Under the pieces are notes generated by a model, which was not told the DNA's origin, ran no database searches, and saw only the letters and a program-made list of their open reading frames with translations. This document shows, one piece after another, positions 8,473 to 16,278 of a stretch of DNA of 53,450 nt. Where the stretch lies: the NCBI GenBank assembly GCA_045603545.1, contig JAZUMG010000034.1:1-53450 (forward strand), read 5' to 3'. This DNA comes from CAAGNP01 sp045603545. GTDB lineage: Bacteria; Bacteroidota; Bacteroidia; Bacteroidales; UBA932. Position 1 is the first letter of the stretch; every line of letters starts with the position of its first letter. The position numbers and the translations under genes were made by a program.

Positions 8473-9225
8473 ATGATGAAGAAATTATTAGTATTAATAT
8501 TGGCATTGGTGGTGAGTTTCTCATCGTGGGGTCAGAACTCTGAGAGTAATTTGCCCCAGAAAGGGGACTTCACAATGAGTGCAACAATTGGATACAACTC
8601 CTTTGTCAAGCACGAGGCTTTCCGCAATGTCCAGATGCAGTATGAGACCCAGGCACTCAATGCCGAATGGTTTGATGAGGGTATGATGGTGGGCTTGGAG
8701 GCCGGCTGGTTCTTTGCAGACAAGTGGTCATGGAGGCTTGGGGGAGGATTCTCCTCTACATTCAATCCAGGACGCTCAGAGGTGCCCGGCACTTACGATG
8801 AAGACTCTGTACTTGGAGATGGCTCGATTCCTGCCTACAGGGCAGTGGCAAGCGAGGATGCTTACCGCTTCAATGTGGTGACAGGTTTCTATAGACATTT
8901 CTTCTTTGACAATGTCAAAAATCTTGATTTGCATTTGGGTCTTCAGTTGGGTTATGCCTACTCTCTGCACACCCTATATTATAATGAAGAGCTCTCTATG
9001 GGCAAGTCCATCGGAGAGGGGTTCAACGCCAGAGGTGCTGTCAATCTTGGAGTTAACTACTACTTCTTCCCCAATATGTATGCGGGAGTCGAGGTAAATG
9101 CACTCCAATATACCTACAGCTACTCTGTGTTGAGTCCTGAGGAGGGTCTGTCAAATCTCTTTGCAGACAGCCACAATGCAAGTTTCCTGGCTGCACCTAC
9201 CATCAAGATAGGTTTCAAGTTCTGA
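8473..9225 (+). CDS. Small outer-membrane beta-barrel protein
   Basis: The 250-residue protein has a signal peptide ending near SSWGQN and then alternating amphipathic strands with aromatic residues (for example LDLHLGLQLGYAYSLH and MYAGVEVNALQYTY). It ends in APTIKIGFKF, whose terminal phenylalanine is typical of OmpA/OmpW-like porin barrels. The size suits an 8- or 10-strand barrel. It lies 20 nt after the coiled-coil lipoprotein gene, so the two may act together, perhaps as a barrel with its lipoprotein partner. Substrate or binding role is unknown. ATG codons at 8473 and 8476 are both possible starts. Confidence 0.8.
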   Translation: MMKKLLVLILALVVSFSSWGQNSESNLPQKGDFTMSATIGYNSFVKHEAFRNVQMQYETQALNAEWFDEGMMVGLEAGWFFADKWSWRLGGGFSSTFNPGRSEVPGTYDEDSVLGDGSIPAYRAVASEDAYRFNVVTGFYRHFFFDNVKNLDLHLGLQLGYAYSLHTLYYNEELSMGKSIGEGFNARGAVNLGVNYYFFPNMYAGVEVNALQYTYSYSVLSPEEGLSNLFADSHNASFLAAPTIKIGFKF

Positions 9226-9260
9226 TTTAAGGACTTGCGCAGACAGTTGCAATAAAAATG

Positions 9261-9290
9261 GTCCCCGGCAAAATGTCGGGGACTTTTTTT
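9261..9290 (+). terminator. Rho-independent terminator after the barrel gene
   Basis: GTCCCCG (9261-9267) pairs with CGGGGAC (9277-9283) and is followed by seven T. The T tract overlaps the -33 element of the rpsO promoter. Confidence 0.9.
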
Positions 9291-9318
9291 GGAGATTAGT
9301 TTTATTTATCTATCTTTG
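9288..9318 (+). promoter_or_regulatory. rpsO promoter (Bacteroides-type)
   Basis: TTTG at 9288-9291, a 19-nt spacer and TATCTTTG at 9311-9318 match the consensus exactly. The leader before the rpsO ATG would be about 40 nt. Confidence 0.75.
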
Positions 9319-9365
9319 CACTCCCAATTTTGGGACAAAACAATTAAAATCAAACGCTTAAAGTT

Positions 9366-9641
9366 ATGGCAGAATATCTTGCAGCAGAGAAGAAGCAGGA
9401 GATTTTCGGACAATACGGGAAGTCTAATAAAGACACCGGCTCAGCTGAGAGTCAGATCGCTCTATTTTCCTACCGTATCGCTCACTTGACAGAGCACCTT
9501 CGTAGCAACAAAAAAGACTACGGCACACAAAGGGCTTTGCTAAGACTTGTTGGTAAAAGACGTCGTCTTCTTGATTATTTGAAGACTACCGACATCGAGA
9601 GATACAGGGCAATTGTGAAGGCACTTAACCTTCGTAAATAA
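9366..9641 (+). CDS. rpsO: 30S ribosomal protein S15
   Basis: The 91-residue product matches S15 along its length, including the helix with DTGSAESQIALFSYRI and the 16S/S15 contact region HLRSNKKDYGTQRALLRLVGKRRRLLDYL, ending with ERYRAIVKALNLRK. S15 is a primary binder of the central domain of 16S rRNA. The usual rpsO-pnp neighbourhood is kept, but a strong hairpin with a T tract lies between the two genes. In other bacteria S15 represses its own translation; no such structure was worked out here. Confidence 0.98.
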   Translation: MAEYLAAEKKQEIFGQYGKSNKDTGSAESQIALFSYRIAHLTEHLRSNKKDYGTQRALLRLVGKRRRLLDYLKTTDIERYRAIVKALNLRK

Positions 9642-9647
9642 TAGGAC

Positions 9648-9678
9648 GAGGCTGTCAATACGACGACAGCCTCTTTTT
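9648..9678 (+). terminator. Terminator between rpsO and pnp
   Basis: GAGGCTGTC (9648-9656) pairs with GACAGCCTC (9665-9673), an 8-nt loop, followed by five T. No consensus promoter was found between it and pnp, so pnp may depend on partial read-through. Confidence 0.85.
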
Positions 9679-9721
9679 CTATCTATTGAGACATATATTA
9701 GCGGAAAAAATAAATATTAAG

Positions 9722-11956
9722 ATGAATGTAGTAAAAAAGACCATCACATTGGGTGATGGAAGAATTGTAGAGATCGAGACCGGAAGATTGGCCAAACAGG
9801 CTGCCGGTAGTGTCGTTCTCAAAGTCGGTGACACAATGTTGCTTGCAACAGTAACTTGTGCGAAAGATGCTAAAGAAGATGTGGACTTTATGCCTCTTTC
9901 AGTAGAATACAAAGAGAAATTTGCAGCTGCCGGCCGTATCCCTGGCGGTTTTATGAAGAGAGAGGGTAAGGCCTCAGATTCAGAGATCCTGGTAGCTCGC
10001 TTGATTGACAGGGCTTTGCGTCCCCTTTTCCCTGACAATTTCCACGCAGAGGTGTTTGTGACAGTAAACCTTATCTCTGCAGACAAAGAGACAATGCCTG
10101 ATGCATTTGCAGGTCTTGCTGCATCTGCTGCACTGGCAGTGAGTGATATCCCATTCGGAGGTCCTATCTCTGAGGTGAGAGTGGCCAGAATCGACGGTGA
10201 GTTTGTGATCAACCCTACTTTCCAGGCTCTTGAGAGGGCAGACCTCGACATTATGGTAGCTGCTACATACGAGAATATCATGATGGTTGAGGGTGAGATG
10301 AAAGAGGTGACCGAGAAAGATATGCTTGATGCCATCAAATTTGCTCACGAAGAGATCAAGAAACATTGCGTAGCTCAGAAAGAGCTTATGGAAGAGGTGG
10401 GTAAAGTGAACAAGAGGGAGTATTGCCATGAGGAGGATGATGAGGATCTTCGCAATGCACTTGTAAGCTTCTGCTACGACAAATGTTATGCTATCGCAAA
10501 ATCACAGCTTGGCAAGCACGAGAGAGAGGATGCCTTCTCAGCACTTAAGGATGAGTTCATCGAGACTATTCCAGAGGAGGAGAGAGATGACAAGATGGTG
10601 ATGATCAACAGATATTACGGTCAAGTTGAGAAAGAGTGCATGCGCCGTATGATCGTAGACGAAGGTGTTCGTCTCGATGGCCGTAACACCCGTCAGATCC
10701 GCCCTATCTGGTGTGAGACCAACTACCTTCCAGGTGCACACGGTTCTGCTATCTTCACCCGTGGTGAGACCCAGGCTTTGGCCACAGTAACCCTTGGTAC
10801 CAAACTTGATATGAAGGAGCTTGACGAGGTTCTTGTTCAGGAGACCCAGCAGTTTGTCCTTCACTATAACTTCCCTCCTTTCTCTACAGGTGAGGCAAAA
10901 CCTCAGAGAGGTATCGGCCGCCGTGAGATCGGGCACGGTAACTTGGCCTGGAGAGCTCTCAAACCTATGGTTCCTGTAGGAGAAGAGAATCCATACGCAG
11001 TACGTGTAGTGTCAGATATCCTCGAGTCAAACGGCTCTTCATCTATGGCTACCGTATGTGCCGGTACTATGGCCCTTATGGATTCAGGTCTTAAACTCAA
11101 GAAACCTGTGGCAGGTATCGCTATGGGTCTTATCTCAGACAAGAAAACCGGCAAATTCGTAGTCCTTTCAGATATCCTCGGTGATGAAGACCACCTTGGC
11201 GATATGGACTTCAAAGTGACAGGTACCAAAGACGGTATCACCGCTACCCAGATGGATATCAAGGTGGACGGTCTTCCATACGAGGTTCTTGAGCAGGCAC
11301 TTGCTCAGGCAAAAGAGGGTCGTGAGCACATTATGGGAGAGATGATGAAGACCATCTCTGAGCCTCGCGAAGACTTCAAACCTAATGTTCCACGTCTTGT
11401 TCAGATCACAATCCCTGGTGAATTTATCGGTGCTGTTATCGGTACAGGCGGTAAAGTTATCCAGGAGATCCAGAAAACTACCAACACCACTATCACTATC
11501 ACAGAGGTAGAGGGTCAGGGCGTTATCGATATCTTCGGTGAGAACAAGGAGTGTATGGATGCAGCTTTGGCTCGTATCAAAGCTATCACCACTGTTCCTG
11601 AGGTAGGTGAGTCATATCACGGTAAAGTGGTATCTATCCTTGAGTTCGGTGCATTCGTAGAGATTCTCCCTGGTAAAGAGGGTCTGCTACACATCTCGGA
11701 GCTTGACTATAAGAAAGTGGAGAAAGTGGAGGATGTCCTAAATGTAGGTGACGAAGTGGATGTAAAACTTCTGGAGATCGATGCCAAATCTGGTAAGATG
11801 AGACTCTCACGCAGAGCACTTATGCCTGCACCGGAGGGTTGGGTAGAGCGTGAGCGCAAACCAAGACCTTCAGGTGACAGAGGTCCACGCAAAGATGGTG
11901 ACAGAGGTCATCGCAGAGAGGGTGCTCCAAGAAGAAAACCTGAAAATCACGAGTAG
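9722..11956 (+). CDS. pnp: Polynucleotide phosphorylase
   Basis: This cytosolic 3'-to-5' phosphorolytic RNA exonuclease is complete at 744 residues. Two RNase PH folds (about 10-230 and 310-540) flank an alpha-helical linker. A KH domain follows (ITIPGEFIGAVIGTGGKVIQ, with the GTGG loop), then an S1 domain (GKVVSILEFGAFVEILPGKEG) and a basic, disordered tail rich in R, K, D and G. I chose the ATG at 9722 because the usual start MNV-KKTI-LGDGR lies there; a start 12 codons upstream at 9686 would add residues not found in the family. It follows rpsO, as is common in bacteria. Confidence 0.97.
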   Translation: MNVVKKTITLGDGRIVEIETGRLAKQAAGSVVLKVGDTMLLATVTCAKDAKEDVDFMPLSVEYKEKFAAAGRIPGGFMKREGKASDSEILVARLIDRALRPLFPDNFHAEVFVTVNLISADKETMPDAFAGLAASAALAVSDIPFGGPISEVRVARIDGEFVINPTFQALERADLDIMVAATYENIMMVEGEMKEVTEKDMLDAIKFAHEEIKKHCVAQKELMEEVGKVNKREYCHEEDDEDLRNALVSFCYDKCYAIAKSQLGKHEREDAFSALKDEFIETIPEEERDDKMVMINRYYGQVEKECMRRMIVDEGVRLDGRNTRQIRPIWCETNYLPGAHGSAIFTRGETQALATVTLGTKLDMKELDEVLVQETQQFVLHYNFPPFSTGEAKPQRGIGRREIGHGNLAWRALKPMVPVGEENPYAVRVVSDILESNGSSSMATVCAGTMALMDSGLKLKKPVAGIAMGLISDKKTGKFVVLSDILGDEDHLGDMDFKVTGTKDGITATQMDIKVDGLPYEVLEQALAQAKEGREHIMGEMMKTISEPREDFKPNVPRLVQITIPGEFIGAVIGTGGKVIQEIQKTTNTTITITEVEGQGVIDIFGENKECMDAALARIKAITTVPEVGESYHGKVVSILEFGAFVEILPGKEGLLHISELDYKKVEKVEDVLNVGDEVDVKLLEIDAKSGKMRLSRRALMPAPEGWVERERKPRPSGDRGPRKDGDRGHRREGAPRRKPENHE

Positions 11957-11976
11957 GGAGCTCCTGATATAAAAGC

Positions 11977-12010
11977 AAAAGGGATTGGCTATCAAGTCAA
12001 TCCCTTTTTT
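11977..12010. terminator. Bidirectional terminator between pnp and the radical SAM gene
   Basis: AAAAGGGATTG (11977-11987) pairs with CAATCCCTTTT (11998-12008). T runs follow the stem on plus and, more weakly, on minus, so it can serve both convergent genes. Confidence 0.8.
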
Positions 12011-12026
12011 ACTATAAGCAACCGGT

Positions 12027-12965
12027 TCAGTCAAGTAATCTCCCTTGCCAGGTGTCACGCTCTTCGAGGCGAGCCTCCAGCATTCTCAGGAGCTCTACAT
12101 TTCGGACAAGCCCCCAGGGGGTGGAGTTTACGAAGCGTGGGGGAACCTCTCCTACGAAGCGTTCGATATAGAGGTCGGGTCGCAAATTCTCCAGAAGGTC
12201 AATAAAGAAATCTATATACTCCTCGAGTGCAAATGTGACGAAGTCTTCGGGTTTCTGTGCAAACTCTTTTTCCATTTTTGTCCCTTTGACTATCTGGAGC
12301 TGATGGAATTTGACGGAGTCGATAGGGAGAGCATTGATAAGTGGAGCCATGGCGAGCATCTCCTCGCGGCTCTCTCCTGGGAGTCCCAGGATGAAATGTG
12401 CCCCCTGGTGGATTCCCCTCTCTGCGGTCTTGCGTACAGCCTCCTGCGCCTGGGCAAAGGTGTGGCCGCGATTTATCCTCTCCAGGGTCTTGTCGTAGCA
12501 GGACTCTATCCCGTATTCTACTATGACAACGTGTTTGCGTGCCAGTTTGGCCAGATAATCGAGCTTTTCATCATCGACGCAGTCTGGTCGTGTCCCTATG
12601 ACAATACCCTCCACAGCGGGGTGGGAGAGGGCCTCCTCATAGAGCTCTTTGAGCCGTGGAAGAGGGGCGTAGGTGTTGGAGTATGGCTGGAAATATGCCA
12701 GATACTTCTCTGTCTTGCGGTAGCGGTTTTTGTGGAATGTGATTCCCTCCTCTATCTGCCATGCAATGCTCCTGTCGCTGGTACTGTAGTTTGGGTGGAA
12801 TGCAAGGTTGTCACAATAGGTGCATCCCCCTCTGGAGATGCTCCCGTCGCGGTTGGGACAAGTGAACCCTGCGTCAATTACAATTTTTTGCAGCCGCTCG
12901 CCAAAGGTCTTTTTGAAGTACCCTACAAATGAATTGTATCTGCTATTGTTCCGGGGCCTGTTCAT
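12027..12965 (-). CDS. Radical SAM protein, YhcC/TIGR01212 type
   Basis: The 312-residue protein has a radical SAM core in which C36, C48 and C51 (CPNRDGSISRGGCTYC) should bind the 4Fe-4S cluster; this C-x11-C-x2-C spacing is that of the YhcC group rather than the common Cx3Cx2C. Other group features are the FQPYSNTYAPL stretch, GTRPDCVDD and YGIESCYDKTLERINRGH. The substrate of this family is not established to my knowledge. It overlaps the upstream YhcH-type gene by 23 bp, so they are probably translated from one message. The antisense strand has a long open frame (12045-12932), judged a shadow. Confidence 0.92.
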   Translation of the reverse strand: MNRPRNNSRYNSFVGYFKKTFGERLQKIVIDAGFTCPNRDGSISRGGCTYCDNLAFHPNYSTSDRSIAWQIEEGITFHKNRYRKTEKYLAYFQPYSNTYAPLPRLKELYEEALSHPAVEGIVIGTRPDCVDDEKLDYLAKLARKHVVIVEYGIESCYDKTLERINRGHTFAQAQEAVRKTAERGIHQGAHFILGLPGESREEMLAMAPLINALPIDSVKFHQLQIVKGTKMEKEFAQKPEDFVTFALEEYIDFFIDLLENLRPDLYIERFVGEVPPRFVNSTPWGLVRNVELLRMLEARLEERDTWQGRLLD

Positions 12966-13419
12966 TAAGAACTCTGATTTTGAAAACAGCTTTCTTTATT
13001 TTGCCGCTGCCCAGAAGAGGGGTGTGGGCATCAGAGGGGAAGCACATTACAAAGTTCTCTGTGCTGCAGCTGATGAACATGTCGGGCATTTCATCGAAGA
13101 GTGCCACATCCTGAGCCTCATTGTACTCTGCATTCTGGAGATTTTCACATTTGGCCCTGTCTTTCCATCCGATGGTCTCATCGCCCTCGAGAAGGATATG
13201 CACATCCACGAATGAATCGTGTACCTCCATCTTTGGCATCTCTGCCACATCTCTGGCATCAGACTCTGAAATGGTGCACCATACATCGTTCTCCACGATG
13301 GGGTGATTTCCCGGTTCAAGGGTGTACAGATCGTTTTTTCTCAGAAATTCATATACCTTGTCAAACCCTTTTTGGAACTCTTTGTATCTCTCAAAGCTTT
13401 TAATTGAATCTATTATCAT
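12943..13419 (-). CDS. YhcH/YjgK/YiaL family protein
   Basis: The 158-residue product matches the cupin-like YhcH/YjgK/YiaL (EbgC-like, DUF386) family over its full length. It has the conserved EVHDSFVDVHILLEGDE segment, WKDR and the FPSDAHTPLL motif, whose histidines and acidic residues bind a metal. Family members occur with sialic-acid and other sugar catabolic genes and are thought to act on sugar anomers or isomers. No such sugar genes lie here. The gene starts at the ATG 13419 and its end overlaps the radical SAM gene by 23 bp. Confidence 0.9.
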   Translation of the reverse strand: MIIDSIKSFERYKEFQKGFDKVYEFLRKNDLYTLEPGNHPIVENDVWCTISESDARDVAEMPKMEVHDSFVDVHILLEGDETIGWKDRAKCENLQNAEYNEAQDVALFDEMPDMFISCSTENFVMCFPSDAHTPLLGSGKIKKAVFKIRVLNEQAPEQ

Positions 13420-13442
13420 ACTTTTTTGCTCTTTTTACTTCA

Positions 13443-13450
13443 CAAAAGTA
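13443..13450 (-). promoter_or_regulatory. Candidate -7 element for the YhcH/radical SAM pair
   Basis: TACTTTTG on the minus strand fits TAnnTTTG and lies 23 nt before the YhcH start. No matching -33 TTTG was found at 19 nt. Confidence 0.35.
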
Positions 13451-13471
13451 GGCATTTTATTAAAAAATAGA

Positions 13472-13479
13472 TATTTTTG
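13472..13479 (+). promoter_or_regulatory. Candidate -7 element for the muropeptide genes
   Basis: TATTTTTG fits TAnnTTTG, 37 nt before the ATG of the NlpC/P60 gene. The -33 position is not matched, so the call is weak. Confidence 0.35.
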
Positions 13480-13516
13480 TAGGATAAGAATAGTACTATA
13501 ATTAAAAATTCAATTT

Positions 13517-14716
13517 ATGCGAAAACTTATACTCTTATCTGCAGCCTTTATGCTCGTTGTATCCTCTTGTTGCGGGGATAAGGCGGAGGTTCTTAACTCT
13601 ATTTCCAAAGAAGTGAAATCTGAATTTGCCCCAGACAGAAGGGACAAGACTTTTGAAACCAAATTCAAAGAGGTTGACGGCAAATGGGTTCTTTATGGCT
13701 CCACTACCGAAGCTGAGGCCAAAGCTGCCCTTTTGGAAAAACTGGCTGCCAAAAAGGTGGATGTGTTGGACAGCATGAAAGTTCTTCCTGATCAGGCCTT
13801 GGTAGAGAAGGGTATCGTTTACGCAGTGACAGCACACTCTGTGGCTAACCTCAGATATGAGGCTGACTACTCATCTGAGATGGCTACCCAGGTTCTTATG
13901 GGTACCCCTCTTAAGGTCCTTGAGAAGAAGAGCTACTGGTATAGAGTCGTTACCCCTGAGGGATACATCGCTTGGGTGACAGTAGGTAGCGTGAAAACTA
14001 TGAACGAAGAGGAATTTACAGCCTGGAGAGATTCATACAGAGTGATAGTAGATACACATTACACCCTATTCCGTGACAAACCATCGAAAAACGGTGCCAT
14101 CATAAGTGACGGTGTGTGGGGTGATATCGTACAGGCTCCTGTAAATAAAGTGGTTAACGGATTCCAGCAAGTGCTGCTTCCTAACGGTAAGACTGCATAT
14201 GTTCCTGCATCTGATGTGAAACCTTTCCAAAAATGGCTTGACAGCAGAAATCCTACCACCGACAATATCCTAAATACAGGCAAGCAGTTCCTCGGTTTCC
14301 CTTATCTATGGGCAGGTACCTCTATCAAAGGCCTTGACTGCAGCGGTTTTGTAAAGACTTCACACTATCTGAACGGTATTATCCTTAGAAGAGATGCTTC
14401 TCAGCAGGCAAAAATCGGAGAGGAAGTGGACATCACAAATGGCATTGAAAACCTTGTTAAAGGTGATATCCTTTTCTTCGGACGCAAAGCTACTGCTGAC
14501 AGACCGGCCAGAGTAACACACGTGGGTATGTATCTTGGTGACGGTATGTTCATCCACTCAGCTACATTTGTGAAGATCAACAGCCTGGTTCCAGGTGCTG
14601 AGAACTTCTACGACGGCACTATGGTATGTGCAAGAAGAATCAATGGTATGGAAGATACCATCTATGGCCTATGGTCAATAGCAAAACACCCTTGGTATTT
14701 TAATCTTGAAAAATAA
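13517..14716 (+). CDS. Lipoprotein NlpC/P60 (C40) endopeptidase with SH3b domains
   Basis: This exported lipoprotein (lipid cysteine about residue 18, SSCC) has 399 residues. Two bacterial-SH3-like segments occupy about 100-240 (HSVANLRYEADYSSEMATQV; YTLFRDKPSKN). The papain-like NlpC/P60 domain is at about 250-390 with catalytic C275 (GLDCSGFVKT) and H335 (RVTHVGMYLG). Close relatives (YkfC-type) cut between L-Ala-gamma-D-Glu and the diamino acid in freed wall peptides. The next gene encodes the matching dipeptide epimerase, which supports a role in taking apart muropeptides in the periplasm. The start ATG at 13517 gives a clean signal peptide. Confidence 0.93.
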   Translation: MRKLILLSAAFMLVVSSCCGDKAEVLNSISKEVKSEFAPDRRDKTFETKFKEVDGKWVLYGSTTEAEAKAALLEKLAAKKVDVLDSMKVLPDQALVEKGIVYAVTAHSVANLRYEADYSSEMATQVLMGTPLKVLEKKSYWYRVVTPEGYIAWVTVGSVKTMNEEEFTAWRDSYRVIVDTHYTLFRDKPSKNGAIISDGVWGDIVQAPVNKVVNGFQQVLLPNGKTAYVPASDVKPFQKWLDSRNPTTDNILNTGKQFLGFPYLWAGTSIKGLDCSGFVKTSHYLNGIILRRDASQQAKIGEEVDITNGIENLVKGDILFFGRKATADRPARVTHVGMYLGDGMFIHSATFVKINSLVPGAENFYDGTMVCARRINGMEDTIYGLWSIAKHPWYFNLEK

Positions 14717-14736
14717 ATATTCTAAATAATACGATC

Positions 14737-15909
14737 ATGACAACAAGAAGAGATTTCCTTAAAACAGCCGGTGTCCTAACTGCAGCTTCTGCATTTATGA
14801 AACCATCAGACATCTTCGCACAGAAGAACAATCCCAAGAAGATCAGCACCAGCAAAAAACTTCAGCTTGATTGGGAGAACTTCGATGGTATAATGAAATT
14901 CACTTTCACTGTATCCGGCTCTTCTCGTAAAGGTACTCCTATCGTTATCACCCGCTTGAGCTGGGATGGCTATACCGGTTACGGTGAGGCTGCCATGCCA
15001 CCTTATCTTGGTGAGACTCAGGCATCTGTAAACGACTTCTTGAAAAAAGTAGTAGAAAATGTACTACCTAAATTCGATAACCCTTTCTGTATCCAGGATA
15101 TCCTGTTGGCAGTTGACAAACTATCTACCAACAATACAGCAGCGAAAGCATCAGTGGATATCGCACTCCATGACCTTGTAGGTAACATTATGGGTCAGCC
15201 TTGGTGGAAGATTTGGGGATTTGATCCTGCAAAAGCACCTTACACCAGCTACACTATCGGTTATGATGCAAGCGATGATATGATCAACACCAAACTTGAT
15301 GAGGCCAACTGGAACAAGATCATCAAAGTGAAACTTGGTATGACTGAAGCAGAAGACAAGAGAATGATCAACCTTATCCGTGCCCGCGACAACCGTCCTA
15401 TCATCATCGACGCAAACCAGGGCTGGAAAGACAAATATTATGCTTTGGATATGATTCACTGGCTCAAGGAGCAGGGTGTATCAATGATTGAGCAGCCAAT
15501 GTCAAAATACTATCTTGACGATATCGCATGGATTACAGAAAGATCTCCACTTCCAGTTATCGCTGATGAGTCTTGCCAGAGATTGACAGATGTAAGGACT
15601 TTGCATGGCGCTTACCACGGTATCAATATCAAACTTATGAAATGTACCGGTATGCGTGAGGCTCGCGAAATGGTATCTTTGGCAAAAGCTCTCCATATGA
15701 AACTTATGATCGGCTGTATGACTGAGACCTCTATCGCCATCTCAGCAGCTGCTCAGCTTTCACCTGAAATGGAGTGGGCTGACCTTGACGGCAACTACCT
15801 TCTTGGCAATGACTGCTTCGATGGTATGAAACTGGTAGACGGCAAAATCACCCTTGAAGACAAACCTGGTCTTGGTCTTACTCCAAAGCCTGGCATTATT
15901 AAGCTATAA
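14737..15909 (+). CDS. L-Ala-D/L-Glu (dipeptide) epimerase, Tat-exported
   Basis: This enolase-superfamily enzyme (390 aa) keeps the epimerase signature: K197 and K199 in IIKVKLG, metal ligands D225 (DANQGW), E252 (IEQPM) and D277 (ADES), and the second base K299 (NIKLMKCTG). It would convert L-Ala-D-Glu to L-Ala-L-Glu, the product of the neighbouring endopeptidase. The N-terminus has a twin-arginine signal (TTRRDFLKTAGVL), so the folded enzyme is sent to the periplasm; the Bacillus YkfB and E. coli YcjG enzymes are cytosolic. The gene starts 20 nt after the endopeptidase stop. Confidence 0.93.
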   Translation: MTTRRDFLKTAGVLTAASAFMKPSDIFAQKNNPKKISTSKKLQLDWENFDGIMKFTFTVSGSSRKGTPIVITRLSWDGYTGYGEAAMPPYLGETQASVNDFLKKVVENVLPKFDNPFCIQDILLAVDKLSTNNTAAKASVDIALHDLVGNIMGQPWWKIWGFDPAKAPYTSYTIGYDASDDMINTKLDEANWNKIIKVKLGMTEAEDKRMINLIRARDNRPIIIDANQGWKDKYYALDMIHWLKEQGVSMIEQPMSKYYLDDIAWITERSPLPVIADESCQRLTDVRTLHGAYHGINIKLMKCTGMREAREMVSLAKALHMKLMIGCMTETSIAISAAAQLSPEMEWADLDGNYLLGNDCFDGMKLVDGKITLEDKPGLGLTPKPGIIKL

Positions 15910-15930
15910 TTTTCAAAACAATTATAAATT

Positions 15931-16203
15931 ATGAATCTAAGAGTATTTAAGAAGGACATAGATTTCCTAACTGAAGATTTCCTTTCTGATGCACTTATCA
16001 GTATGGGTTTCGCAAGAGAAGAGTCTAAGAGAGAGAACATTTTGGGTATTATCAACGAAGCCATCGATCTGCGTGACGAGACTTATGTTAAGATTAATCA
16101 TCCTGAAAAAGAGAATCTTAAAGCTTACTACCGTAAGACTACTGAGGACTTCCTAAAAGCTTTGGATGCTCTATGTGAAAAGCTTGGTGAAGCTATCAAA
16201 TAA
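15931..16203 (+). CDS. Small conserved-looking protein of unknown function (90 aa)
   Basis: The 90-residue product has no signal peptide and reads as a helical cytosolic protein rich in charged residues (KRENILGIINEAIDLRDETYVKINHP). Its start is 21 nt after the epimerase stop and it has the codon use of its neighbours, so it is probably a true gene of the same unit. I do not recognise a named domain. A 12-bp hairpin lies 27 nt after its stop. Confidence 0.75.
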   Translation: MNLRVFKKDIDFLTEDFLSDALISMGFAREESKRENILGIINEAIDLRDETYVKINHPEKENLKAYYRKTTEDFLKALDALCEKLGEAIK

Positions 16204-16230
16204 TCACACATAAATTATTTATTACAGTTC

Positions 16231-16260
16231 AGGGTGGTCGGAGAAATCCGGTCACCCTTT
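16231..16260 (+). promoter_or_regulatory. GAAA-tetraloop hairpin in the guaB leader
   Basis: Bases 16231-16242 pair without interruption with 16247-16258 (12 bp, two G-U pairs) around a GAAA loop at 16243-16246. Only TT follows the stem, and the guaB ATG is 18 nt further on. It could be a weak terminator, a processing site or a leader control element for guaB. Confidence 0.5.
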
Positions 16261-16278
16261 GGCAAAGAAGAATACTAT

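Noticed and set aside
9686..9721. Twelve-codon N-terminal extension of pnp
   Set aside because: Family members start at the MNV-KKTI segment; the extension matches nothing and lies just past the rpsO terminator.
12045..12932. Long plus-strand open frame (295 codons) opposite the radical SAM gene
   Set aside because: It mirrors the YhcC-type gene, whose Cys motifs and family match are clear; the antisense product shows no domain and is rich in cysteine and leucine in a shadow pattern.
16234..16278. GTG start 15 codons upstream of guaB
   Set aside because: It lies inside a strong hairpin, and the conserved IMPDH N-terminus begins at the ATG 16279.
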